In this document: positions 1-10,485 of the stretch, in pieces
Numbering within the stretch: position 1 is the stretch's first letter
Layout: every line of letters starts with the position of its first letter
Source: Lepas anatifera
Taxonomy: Eukaryota > Arthropoda > Thecostraca > Lepadidae
DNA length: 64,000 bases
Direction of reading: 5' to 3'
Assembly: GCA_034440635.1 (NCBI GenBank)
Contig: JAOTON010001253.1
Coordinates: 806,001-870,000, forward strand
Notes under the pieces: model-generated
Database searches by the model: none
What the model saw: only the letters and a program-made list of their open reading frames with translations
Told to the model about the DNA's origin: nothing
Program-made: the position numbers and the translations under genes

Positions 1-2
1 AG

Positions 3-260
3 TCCCCAGTACTCAGTACTCAAGCAGGGTCCCCTACACCCTGCTCCAGCGTGGTATCTCCCACAGTGGGCTCCGCGGTAGAGTCCGGTGAACACGATCA
101 CCGCGACAAATCCCCCGCGTCCGGCTCCCTAGCATCGCTTGCATGCTCCGCCACTCCTGAGTCGCCTTCAAGTGACCACACCTACTTCACCCCCTCCACC
201 GTCAGAAAGGCATCGCCCAAGCAGACCCGCGGGAGGCGCCCGAACCGCCGTTTCAAATGA
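3..260 (+). pseudogene. LINE element A ORF1 (gag-like), C-terminal part
   Basis: The frame is open from the first bases of the window to a TGA at 258-260, so only the C-terminal part of a longer protein is visible. The visible part is rich in Ser, Pro, Thr, Arg and Lys and ends in a basic stretch. It has no recognisable fold; any CCHC knuckles would lie upstream of the window. Its stop overlaps the first ATG of ORF2 in an ATGA arrangement at 257-260, the geometry used for termination-reinitiation in many two-ORF LINEs. The assignment to gag rests mainly on this position directly before an endonuclease-RT ORF. The true start cannot be seen. Confidence 0.6.
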
Positions 261-3200
261 AGTCCAAACATATTTTGCAATGGAACACTAACTCACTGAT
301 ATCCAACTGGGCTGAATTCAAGCACTACGTTTTAAAGCATGGTCCTCTTGTTGCAGCCGTACAAGAAACACGTTTTAATGACACTGATCCTTACAAATTC
401 ACCATATCAGGATACTCCCTTTACACACATAATTTGAATCGTTCGCCGAGACAGGGAGGGACGGCTCTATTTATTTCTAACAAGCTGCTTCACCGTGAAA
501 TCAAGGTCAACACCAAATTAGATTACGTCGCTGCACAAGTTCATCTCTTTCAGATTGATATATCTATTGTCTCGCTTTACCTCTCACCATCTGCACCATT
601 TCCAATAACTTCACTCGTACATCTTTTTGATAACTTGGCGCAACCGGTAATGATATTAGGAGACTTCAATGCACATCACCCAGCTTGGGGTTGCACACAT
701 TTAGACTCACGGGGAAGGCAGACAGAAGAAATAATGAATAAACACAATCTGGTTTTTCTAAATGATAAAACTCCAACCCATCTCCCAAACAATCGAAGCC
801 ACGAACCATCAGCTATCGATCTCTCTTTGGTTTCATCTCAAATAGCCCCTTTCTTCTCCTGGAATATCCAGAGCGACAAACTTTTCAGTGACCATCTGCC
901 CATTCATATAAGCCTTGATAAGGAATCTGGGCAAAACGATTACAATTTCTTTCCAAAATGGAATTTCGCGCGCGCAAACTGGGAAGATTATCGACGACAA
1001 ACTGATTACTCACTTTCCAAACTGCCCGATATCGACGAGTTCTTGTTGAACATACTAGAGAAGGCTGAAAACAATATCCCAAAAACAGTTGCACCCAAGG
1101 CGCAGACGGCTGCAGGCTGGTGGTCCCCGGCCTGTAATCGGGCTGTTGCTGTGAGGCGACGGGAAGAACGCAAATTTAGACGTGATCTTAGTAGCACCAG
1201 TAAAGAAAGGAGTGCGATAGAGGCCACCAAATCATGTAAAGCAACTATTTTACAAGCCAAAAAGAATACTGGGAGAGTTTTGCCAACTCATTCAATCGTT
1301 TCACTCCTGTGGGTAAAATTTGGTCCCAAGTGAAATATATATCCGTACGTAAGCCACCTTCTCGGGAATTCCCTCAATTGTACATAAATGACAGATCCTT
1401 CACTGAACCAAATGAAGTAGCGTCTCAGTTTGCTTTACATTTTGCCTCGGTTTCCTCTCAGTCCCAATATTCTAAATTAGCTTACCCCATGTTCCAAAAT
1501 CTAACACATACAGGGAAAAAATCATTTCTTAGAGCTATAAATGAAATGTGGATGTCAGGAAGTTTTCCGGCATCCTGGAGCAGAAGCACTATGATTCCTA
1601 TATTAAAGCCTGACAAACCTAAACATCTTCCCTCCAGCTATAGGCCAATTTCACTTACAAGTTGTGCATCCAAAATCGTTGAAAGAATGATCAATTCTCG
1701 TGTTCGTGTTTTTCTAGAATCCAACGACATCCTCTCGCCATTCCAAAATGGATTCAGGACTCAGAGAAGTACCACCGATAGCCTCCTACAGCTGATCGAC
1801 TCCTGCCAAAAAGGTTTTGCCAAGAAGGAAATTACGGTTGCCCTATTCTTAGATTTACAATCCGCCTTCGATAAAGTTCATTCTGATGCACTGCTAATCA
1901 AGTTACATAAAATAGGTATCCGCGGACGATTGTTCACATTTGTAAGAAACTTCTTGTCCAACCGTACCTTTTCAGTGCGGTGTGGAAATGTGCATTCAAA
2001 TGTATACTCTCAAGAACAAGGACTCCCACAGGGGAGTGTCCTCTCGCCCACTCTTTTCCTGATAATGATCAATGACATGCTAGAAAAGGTATATGAAGAT
2101 TCATTTAAGCTACGATATTCTATATACGCAGACGACGTTACTATATGGTATACTGACCGTAATGTCGATACTGGCTTCCATCAGATTCAAAAAGCATTAA
2201 GCCGATGCTTGGTTTGGTGCAACAAGTGGGGGTTGAAGATATCTGCCTCCAAATAAAAAACTATGATTTTCTCGAGGAAAAACTTGGTGCCAAACCCAAC
2301 AAAGCTGCTCTCATTAACAGGTGAAAATATACCTGTCGTCCCGTCGCATAAATACCTCGGCATGCTTCTTGATAGTAAGCTATCATTTGGTCTTCATGTT
2401 GATGACATTAGGAACCGCTGCCTTCGTAGGCTAAATATCCTACGGTGCATCGCTGGCCAAAACTGGGGCGCTGATAGGAAAACTCTTTTACAACTATATA
2501 CTTCACTTATTCGACCCATCCTAGAATATAATGGATTTCTCTTTGATAAAATAAATGAAACCAGGAAGAACTCGCTTGAAACTATTCAAAATGAAGCAGT
2601 ACGCATAATCACGGGGGCATTTCGCACCTCACCTGTCTGCAGCTTACTAGCCGAAGTAAATCTGCCCTCGCTGGCTCATCGTAGGCTCCTTCAGCTCACA
2701 AGGTACTCTATTCGCGTAAACGCTGTCCATAATCATCCTTCTCTTCAAATCCTCTCTAACGTCCCTCAGATACCCGACAATGAATACAATCGAAACAAAT
2801 ATACCATTGCAAAACACTTATGGGATATCAAAGATATTGCCCTTGAATTCCCACGTATCCCAGTAAGCTACACACCCAAGCTCTCCCCCTTTTGGACTAT
2901 GAAAAACATTTGCGTCAATTATCTTATCAATGAATCCAGGCGTTTCTTCTCAACTTTCGAAATACGAGGTAAGTTTGCGGAATTCCGCGAGCTGCATGAA
3001 AATTATTTCTTCTTATACACCGACGGTTCCCGCACCGGAAAAGGGACGGGAATAGGAATTTACGGAAACGGGGTAACCAGGAGTCTACGGCTCTCCGACT
3101 ATAATACAATTTACACTGCAGAGCTGATAGCGATCCGAGAAGCGTTTCAATATATTTTGGAATCCAATAAAACTAAAGCGATAATATGTACAGACTCGCG

Positions 3201-4882
3201 ATCATCAGCAAACATTCTTGAAACATTTCATAATTCCTCGCACCCGGTTGTCAACGAAATACGTCACTTAAATAATCGTATTCCATCAAAAGTAATAATT
3301 AAAATTTTATGGATACCCGGACATGCGGGTATTGCTGGAAACGAAAAAGCCGACTTCTACGCGAAGCAAATTATTAATCTACCTGCAAATAATAACTACC
3401 CTTGTCCCACCTCAGACATAATTAGCCACGCTAACCTGTGTTTTAGAACGTATCGGCAAAAACATTGGGAACGACAAAACAAGCATCTGAATCGTATCAA
3501 ACCACAGCTCCGATCTTGGAATTCTTGCCACCAGAATCACCGGAAAAAAGAACGAATTTTAGCGAGACTCCGAATTGGTCACACTTCATTAACACATCAG
3601 TATATTTTTGACCGCATGTATGGAATAACAACCCCCCCCCCAGATGCCACGTTTGTGAAGATCCCTTTACGATAGAGCATTTCCTCTTAACCCTCGCCCC
3701 ACCGGGGGCCATCGATGGCCCCCTAAGGTTTTTCCAGGATAGCAGAAAAACGACGAGGCGCAGCACCGCGGTTGAGGGCTCTACCTCTCACTGTATCATT
3801 TTCCCATCATCCCTGAAATTTTTTTACCCCGGGTCACCCAAGGTCAGGTCACCAGACGAGGTCAACCAAGGTCACCTCACTTCAACTTTAGAGCTCTGTA
3901 AGAGCTACATTTCAAAGTCGATCGATTTGAAACTTCCTACACTTCATGACCCTTCCAGGGTCTACAAGGTGTATATCCGGGATTTTTCGATTTCGTGCCC
4001 TGAGGTCAGGTCACGAGGCGACCTCTCCCATTGGAAAAGCATGGGGAAAAGCTATTTCATGATATAAAAGCCACAAAAATGATTGCAAATACTCAGACTG
4101 CTCAGAACAACGTTTTTGGACACCCTTTCACGGATCCCAGGGGTCATATTTGCCCTTTGACTTTTTCAATGTCATCCAAGGTCACCAGAGGTCAGAAACA
4201 GTATTTTGACAATAACTTTTGACCTAATTGAGCTAGAGCGGTGAAACAAACACCATCGTGTTTGTCTTGTCACTGGCTTTCATTTGATATACGGCAAGGT
4301 CACTTTTTGACCTTTCGTGACCTCAGGTCATATTAGGTCACGAGGTGACCTCTGGCGGTCAAACCACTGGCGGGAGGTCTTTACGTTCCACATAGCGGAA
4401 AAAGTACTGGCAATTTGCTATCAAATGTACTTAACCAGGCCTCAATAGCTCTAATGACATAAGAGTTATGCCCAGTTTGCTTAATCATTGCATATTTGAG
4501 TGAAAATAGCCGATCTTGACCTAATTTGACCTCTGGAGGTCAAACCATTGACCTGAGCACTAAAACATGCGAAGTAATTTCTTACTGAATTCACGCGAGC
4601 TTTCTATTGCACTTTGCAGATTTGCGCTAACGCCCATATTTTCGGAGTTAGAGGGGGGCCATCGATGGCCCCCCCCGGTGGGGCGAAGGTGGCGCCGGAC
4701 CCCCGGTGGGGCGCGGGTTAAAATGCCCAATCCACAACCTACACCGTCGTCCCATTATGGATTACTTCTTCCAGAAACACATCCATCCCTCATTGCCCAT
4801 TCTCCTTGGCGATGAACATCCCGAATTACTAAACCTCCTTTTCACCTTTCTTTACAGAACACGGTTAGAATTATTTATATAA
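257..4882 (+). pseudogene. LINE element A ORF2: I-clade APE endonuclease, reverse transcriptase, RNase H; broken
   Basis: This is a decayed copy of the polyprotein that nicks target DNA and copies the LINE RNA. In order it shows an APE endonuclease (QETRF; LGDFNAH near 660; SDHLPI near 890), an RT with LPQGSVLSP and a YADD box at 2125-2136, an RNase H with YTDGS near 3020 and PGHAGIAGNEKAD near 3320, and a C-terminal CCHC knuckle. RNase H after RT places it in the I group rather than CR1 or Jockey. Defects: a frameshift near 1270-1300; a deletion near 1450-1540 that removes about 50 residues including the usual GPD motif; a TAA stop at 2254-2256; a frame change at the C10 tract 3632-3641; and a TTAA MITE at 3691-4717 inside the knuckle. 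Coding resumes at 4722 and ends at TAA 4880-4882. Confidence 0.9.
3687..4721. mobile_element. TTAA-flanked MITE (piggyBac-type) inserted in LINE A ORF2
   Basis: A 1027-bp element (3691-4717) is bounded by TTAA at 3687-3690 and 4718-4721. Its ends are inverted repeats: CCCTCGCCCCACCGGGGG at the left, and the complement of CCCCCGGTGGGGCGCGGG at the right, differing at one position in 18. A TTAA duplication with CCC-starting termini is the hallmark of piggyBac elements. There is no transposase reading frame, so it is non-autonomous. Just inside each end lies the same palindrome, GGGGGCCATCGATGGCCCCC (3704-3723 and about 4655-4674). The interior is full of AGGTCA and TGACCT words. Taking out the element with one TTAA restores the host LINE frame. 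Confidence 0.88.
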
Positions 4883-5352
4883 GTTGAAAGGGTTTTCCAC
4901 ACAATTTGGCGAAACGTGTGGTTTTTACCTAGGATAGGTTTGTCCTGGTTTTTTACCTTCGGGTTTTCCAGGAAATAACGTTTAGCTGATCATTATCAGG
5001 ACACATATACACAACCCACCCAAAATCCATCACCACACATCCACTTCCCCAGTCGCGCCAGCACTACCCGAGCGAGCGGCCCCGGAACTGCGCCGGGTGT
5101 TTGTACGCCCAGTGCAGGGCTCGGGGGCCCCCGGGGGTGCGAGGCCGGCTAAATACACAACACCCAAATGCGCACCACCTATTAGGTTATATATTCCTCG
5201 TCGCGATTTCGGCCCAAAATTCGGTGTGCATTTGGGCTCAGAGGACCTTGGCCAACATCCCTTTAGAACTGGGTCCCATTGACCCTCCAAAACTGGCCGG
5301 GTACCTCCAAAGTTTTCCTCTCCAGCGGATGGAAATTCCTCTGCTTATGACT
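4883..5352. other. LINE A 3' region followed by GC-rich non-coding DNA
   Basis: After the LINE stop there is AT-rich sequence to about 5010, then a GC-rich stretch (about 5045-5150) with a C/G-run palindrome near 5121-5136. Short open frames here overlap on both strands and lack coding features. No gene is supported. Confidence 0.5.
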
Positions 5353-5573
5353 AAAAAAAAAATGTTAGAACCAGAAGTGGAACCTTTAAAACCCCCAGAA
5401 TTCTAGAGAAGTATCTCATGTTCGCCCCTGATCTATACCAGGCAAACTTAGACCAGCATGGAGCACGGTGGTTCAGTTGGGTTCAGTGGGAAATGTCAGC
5501 GGCCGGACATGAGATACTTCTCTAGAATTCTGGGGGTTTTGAAGGTTCCATTTCTGGTTCTAACAGTTTTTTT
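5353..5573. repeat. Imperfect inverted repeat, about 68-bp arms with 84-bp loop
   Basis: Left arm 5353-5421 and right arm 5506-5573 are reverse complements with only a few mismatches, including an exact core around CCAGAATTCTAGAGAAGTAT. Transcribed RNA would fold into a long hairpin. The outer flanks are not clearly complementary. It may be the terminal part of a foldback element or a hairpin precursor; nothing in it is coding. Confidence 0.75.
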
Positions 5574-5922
5574 GCAGCAAAATTTAACATGTAATTCCAA
5601 TGGGACTGTTTGCAAGGGTTTGGGGCACGGGCCAGTTGGAAAATTTAAGTGGTGCTTAAGGGCAGCCCCTCCAAAGTTAGTTGGCAGCAATATACTGTTA
5701 CGGCGTACAAATGCGACTGCTCCATAGGGCTTACGTGTTAAATTGCTCATTTTCAACCACGTGCTAGCCACAGCCTATGGCTGTTGGAAGAAATATAACG
5801 TCGTCATTGGAAGGCCTGTTCCCTGCCCTTTCCACTTTCCATTTGGTATTTTTATGTCAGATGTACATAAATGCCTAAAAAAACGATTTCCGAGAACCAT
5901 GCAAATGTAAGCCGCAAATTTC
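5574..5922. other. Non-coding, no feature seen
   Basis: Mixed-composition sequence without a supported gene, repeat unit or RNA. Confidence 0.4.
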
Positions 5923-5944
5923 CCGGCGTACACCCCGTACGCCG
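5923..5944. repeat. Short perfect hairpin beside the tRNA-like unit
   Basis: CCGGCGTAC and GTACGCCGG form a 9-bp GC-rich stem around a 4-bp loop, ending one base before the tRNA-like acceptor region. It could be a fortuitous palindrome or part of a SINE 5' boundary. Confidence 0.5.
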
Positions 5945-6025
5945 GCGGTCGCGTAGCGCAGCGGTTAGAGCGATGGTCTATAAATCAGACGATGGTGAGT
6001 TCGAATCCCAGTCTCGGCTTCCGCT
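5945..6025 (+). repeat. tRNA-derived SINE head or tRNA pseudogene
   Basis: An A-box-like TAGCGCAGCGGTTAGAGC (5954-5971) and a B-box-like GAGTTCGAATCC (5998-6008) are spaced as in a tRNA gene. Between them is an anticodon arm with a 4-bp stem (GTCT/AGAC) and a 7-base loop having T at position 33, which would read anticodon AAA. The T stem has two mispairs and the acceptor arm does not pair well, so this is unlikely to be a working tRNA. A tRNA-derived SINE promoter or a pseudogene is the best reading. No defined 3' SINE tail was found downstream. Confidence 0.6.
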
Positions 6026-6431
6026 TTTAACCACTGGGTGGAGCACTGCGAGTGATATGGTTGTTTTTTTACTCAATCAAGGGAGTGCTTAGAACTCTTC
6101 GTGAGCATTCAGATGTTTCACTACATGACCAAAGATAGAGCTGCCACTTTGTTATCCACTTGCCAAATTGGGAGAAGCGGACAATATGGAATACCAACGG
6201 GGCAAAGCAAGGAATGCCAGCAGTCATCTAATGATAATAATAATAATTGTCCGGCTTAATGACACACCAACAGCCAATAGAGGAGGCAGCATGGTTCCCT
6301 GTTTCGTTTTGAGTTATAATTCCCTTTCTGATCAGCCCCTGCTGATTTTTTGCATCATTTGGGGCGCCTGGACAATATTTTGGCTGTTAGCGAACCGTTT
6401 CGAACAACACCGACTAATATAACAATGATAA
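6026..6431. other. Non-coding, with a short AAT microsatellite
   Basis: No gene is supported. A short (AAT/ATA)n tract lies near 6229-6246. Confidence 0.4.
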
Positions 6432-6716
6432 TAAAACGTCATAGGCGGATCCAGAGGGCGGGCAAGGAGGGCACGTTTTCTCCCCCATGATCGACCCTCG
6501 GCACCCCCTGAAATTATCACGGCGCCTCCTGAAATGTCGCTTCCCACCCCTTCCCCCCTCCCCCAGGATGCGAAAATCGGCACCCACCGATAGGATTTTG
6601 CGCCCATCTGATAGGTTTTGCCCGTCAAAAGTGGCGACCCCGGACCGGATGGCGCCCCTCCCCCTCGGGAAGGTGCCCCCCCGATCGGCAATCCTACATC
6701 TGCCTATGTAAAACGT
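6432..6716 (+). mobile_element. hAT-like MITE with 8-bp target duplication
   Basis: The element at 6440-6708 starts CATAGGCGGATCCAG and ends CTGCCTATG, with exact terminal 7-mers CATAGGC/GCCTATG. It is flanked by TAAAACGT on both sides (6432-6439, 6709-6716), an exact 8-bp target-site duplication. Eight-base duplications and short CA-starting ends fit the hAT superfamily, although P-type elements also give 8 bp. The interior is C/G-run rich and non-coding. It is the same family as 13724-13977, in the opposite orientation. Confidence 0.82.
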
Positions 6717-7320
6717 CACCAGGGAAAGGGGGAATTTCTGAAGTTGTCTCTGGTCAAATACCAATGGATGAAAAAGGCATCTCTGACCGAACTACTGTCT
6801 TAAATATAATAAACGCACGGATGAACTCTGGAAATTTTAGGACCAATACCTGTCCTCAATTTACCGTGTCTGCGTAAAACTGCGTAGATAGTGATAATCT
6901 GCAATTTTTACACGACGTTACTTTTTTGGATTTCCACGTCTGCGGGGAAAACATGATTTTTTAGATGCCTCAAATAAAGCTTTCAATATGTTTTTCATAA
7001 AGATGACACGGGAATTGTTCTATGTAGTTTGGCGATAACTTCGCTTTTTCACGAAGCGGCAAGAAACTCGACAAGAAAAGGAAGCAAACTTAGTCTTAAA
7101 CCAACATCCAATCATCAAATTAGAAATATACTTGACAAAAATCTGAAGGACATTGGACAAACTCCCTGCATCCACCTGGGGCCCTGGACCAACCCTCCCT
7201 GGATCTGCCTACGTCAACCAGAATGCAAAAGTTCAGGCACCAGCGATTTTTTCACACTGCAAACATCAGCATTCAAAAGATACCATCTGAATGCAATATC
7301 TACTGATCACTCATAGGTAG
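6717..7320. other. Non-coding, no feature seen
   Basis: A 95-codon open stretch (7029-7316) has no recognisable motif, no splice context and no start context, and is left uncalled. Confidence 0.4.
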
Positions 7321-7328
7321 CTTCCGTG

Positions 7329-7633
7329 CAGTGGTGGATACAAGGCAGAGGGCTAAGGCCTCAAGCCCCCTCCATGTTTAAGTGCCTATAGCTAATGCAT
7401 AGGCGGAGACTGATGATAATTTGAGTTTTAGGGCACTTCAGCTGGGGAGGCTATATGTGTTCGTCTGTAACGCATTACATCATTCCGTCATTCCAAGATT
7501 GGTTTTATTAGCTAGACTGGCATATACAGAGAGTGCATACATAGGCGAAGACTGATCTGAGGCGTTGGTGGGTGGTGCTTGAGTCCACTAGCCCCCCTCC
7601 CCACCTCAAAATGAAGTCCTGGATCCACCATTG
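7329..7633. mobile_element. Older hAT-like MITE
   Basis: The left end CAGTGGTGGATACAAGG and the right end, whose complement reads CAATGGTGGATCCAGG, form inverted termini related to the CATAGGCGGATCCAG family. The flanking octamers (cttccgtg, attccacg) match at only five of eight positions, so the target duplication is decayed or doubtful. The interior is non-coding. Confidence 0.6.
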
Positions 7634-7641
7634 ATTCCACG

Positions 7642-8146
7642 CAAGTGTATTGCCAAATGTCACAATGCGGTCTTCCTAGCATACACAATAATTATCCAAA
7701 TATCTTCAATATTTGATTAACCACCCCACAACGCCGCCAATTGCTCCAGTAAGGACTATAATAACTTCCTCACACTCGTAAACAACAATCATAAAGTGAA
7801 CAAACGAAATACGGCTCAAATACCAAACTAAATAGTTTGCCACTTCTTGCTTTTCAACTACATTTTATCGTTTCATGAGGACATTTTTTCGTTTTTAAGG
7901 ACGTTTTTCGTTTTCTCCTTTTGCGTAGTGTAGCTTGCCCAATACATTTCAATGGCGCAAACTTGTTTGCAGTGACTAAAAAATGAAAACAATTCATTAA
8001 AAAGTGTGCAGTGTAGTCAGTACTTCAAATTCTAAAAGAAAAAAAAGAAAAACCCCAGACCAGGATCAAAAGCTAAAACCCACGCAGTACACTGCCAGAG
8101 ACACTGCTAGAATGAGCAAAAAAAATGAACGCGAAGGGACAGTGCT
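7642..8146. other. Non-coding AT-rich DNA
   Basis: AT-rich sequence with oligo-A and oligo-T tracts and no supported gene. Confidence 0.4.
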
Positions 8147-8153
8147 TTTGCCA

Positions 8154-8196
8154 CGACAGTGCTGTGCAGACAGTGCTGTGCAGACAGTGCTGTACT
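8154..8196. repeat. Short 14-bp minisatellite
   Basis: GACAGTGCTGTGCA is repeated about three times in tandem. A related half-unit with TTTTGCCAC lies on either side, suggesting slippage. A (TG)n tract follows at about 8263-8285. Confidence 0.75.
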
Positions 8197-8289
8197 TTTG
8201 CCACAGAAAATCGGTGCAAAAGCATAGATGAGACGTGGCATGGTCTGTCCATAGACTAAAACTGTGTGTGTGTGAGTGTGTGTGTGAAC

Positions 8290-10485
8290 TAAAACTCCAT
8301 GTCTAGACCAAAGCTACAATGAAGGAAACAAAAAGGCTACGCACAGTGCGGATAAGGATAACAATTAGCTAAAATAAATCAGAAAAGGGTAAAACTCAAT
8401 GTTTTGGTCCAAGACAATCTTCAGGTGAACTACACCTGCATGCAACTATATGCATCTAGACAAAACTACATGCATCTCTCTTGCAATGCAGCTAAAAATG
8501 TGCATACACACAATCCCAACTTGGCAAGACTAATCAGCTTTGGGAATTGCACTTAGATTGAATTTCACTATGTCCAAGTGGGATACCAGTTCTGGTTCAG
8601 TACCCACAGACAAAATATTCAAATTTTCTGTCAGGAGTCATGCTATTCTGCCAACTTTTGCAGCTCCTTATAAACATATCAAATTTTGTACCTAGTCCTA
8701 CCAAACTGTTTTTTCTCATCTATTTCTTAACTAATTTGTAACTTAAAGGCTCAGTTTCCATGGGCTAGAGGCGATTCAGATAGACCTGAGATTCAGGATA
8801 CAGCAATCACGGTTTCGATGGCACTTTGGCTGGATACAAAAGGATCTGTAACCAATAGAACACTTCAATCTTGAATATGCCAACATTTCTAGTACACCAT
8901 TCAAGTTTTCTTTCACTCTCATTTCACAAATGTTTTAAGTTTTGTTTAAGGGTTGACTGTTCTGTTGATGAATTTTGTTACTGATTTTTTTCTGAAGTGT
9001 TGATACAATTTTGTTTTGTTTAGTTTTGTCTAATAAAAAAGTAAGTTATACCCTCTCCAGTCAACTCTCCTTTATCTCTGCACTGTAAGGGAAATCTTTA
9101 CCATCACAATGCCAAATCCTGCCAGATCTTGTTGGATGTGGATTTACAAGAACTGGATTGAAAATGGTTACCATTGCCAAAAGCTCTAAGCATATTGATT
9201 GCATCCGAAAACTATGTGTGGCCACGCTCGACTATGAATGGAAACTGGGACTATTTCTTACACCTATAAAAAACAAGTACTGCAACTCAATAACCTACAA
9301 AGTCACTCTTAGAAGTTAAGCAGTCTTGACAGCTGGAAATAGCTCACTGCTGGTACCCAAGACGCATCACATATGAAAGTTTTCACAAGTTAGCGTCTCA
9401 AGAAATCACACTTAATAAGTTTTTGGATCACAGCTGCAACAGGACCAGAAAAATACCATTTTCTTTTCCACATCAGAAAGAATTTTTGGATAACTCAATG
9501 CTGCCTTGATATCAGAGTCCACATGTCACACATCTAGGAGAACACACCAAAAACAAGGAATGTGTTCCAGCGTAGACTACAATTGATGCTGCAGCCGCTC
9601 AACAAAAACATAAACACTGCTGAAACCTTGCACAGGTTTAACTGATTTCATCTCACTTCATCTCTATTTTGGTTTACAGAGTGCAATATAGCTGTTGCTA
9701 GTCTTCAAACTAAAGCAAACCAGGCAATCAGAGTTGTTAGGTAACCAAAATCATTCAGTTTGGAGTCAGAATACAAACTTACCTGCCTAGATTGAACTTT
9801 TGACCAAGAACTCAGGAAGGAAGAAAGGCTTCTCCAAAAATTGGACTCCAATCACTTGTTTTAACAAGCTGCAAGAACTCACTCTATTTAGTGAGTTCCT
9901 TTTTTGGCACACAAATATGGCCCAACACGCAGTCAGTATCTTGACTTGAGAACAAAAATGCCTTTTCCTTAAAAAAAGATAAAGGAGAGAGGGTTCAAAC
10001 TGACTGCAATCAATCTCGGTAAGTTTTCGTAATTTAACTCACATCCGCTGCAAACCAAACTGTCTAATAAATAGCTTTGCAACAAACAAAATGCCCCCGA
10101 TACCTAATTGTTGTCAATTTCTATTGAAAACTGAGTGAACAAAAAGCACAGAGTTTGCCGCTATTTTGGAGCGCCCATATTTAGTCTTAGTTTGGAAGAA
10201 ATTTGGAGGAATCTACCAGTTTCTCCTAAATGATGAAGACAAAAATACATTTAATTTTGTTTTTTTGAGCTTTTAGCTGTTGTTTTCATCACGTTCGAGA
10301 CATTTGTTAATTTTGAAGAGAAAATTGTGGCAATACAGCTATATTTTTGTATTTTTGATCCGCTTATCTAGCGGCTTGCACTACTAAACTTTGGTGTACC
10401 CGTCCTCTATTACCCTGCTTAAGGGTATATTTTTTATTTTTGGTATGTAAAATTGATCAGGCTATCTTCTGGGTGCAGTTTTTAG
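8290..10485. other. Long non-coding stretch
   Basis: About 2.2 kb of AT-rich DNA. I see no exon with conserved motifs, no LINE domain and no terminal-repeat pair. AATAAA-like words occur (for example near 9033) but have no gene to belong to. Confidence 0.45.

Larger units (their letters stand above)
1..5000 (+). mobile_element. Element A: I-clade non-LTR retrotransposon, 5' end outside the window
   Basis: This is the span covering the ORF1 tail, ORF2 and a short 3' UTR. No poly(A) or simple-repeat tail and no target-site duplication could be identified, so the 3' limit near 5000 is a guess. It is a different family from element B: the two proteins share domain order but differ at most positions. 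Confidence 0.7.

Noticed and set aside
5945..6025. Functional tRNA gene
   Set aside because: Two mispairs in the T stem and a poorly paired acceptor arm.
8154..8196. CRISPR-like array
   Set aside because: Repeat units abut without spacers and the context is a eukaryotic genome.
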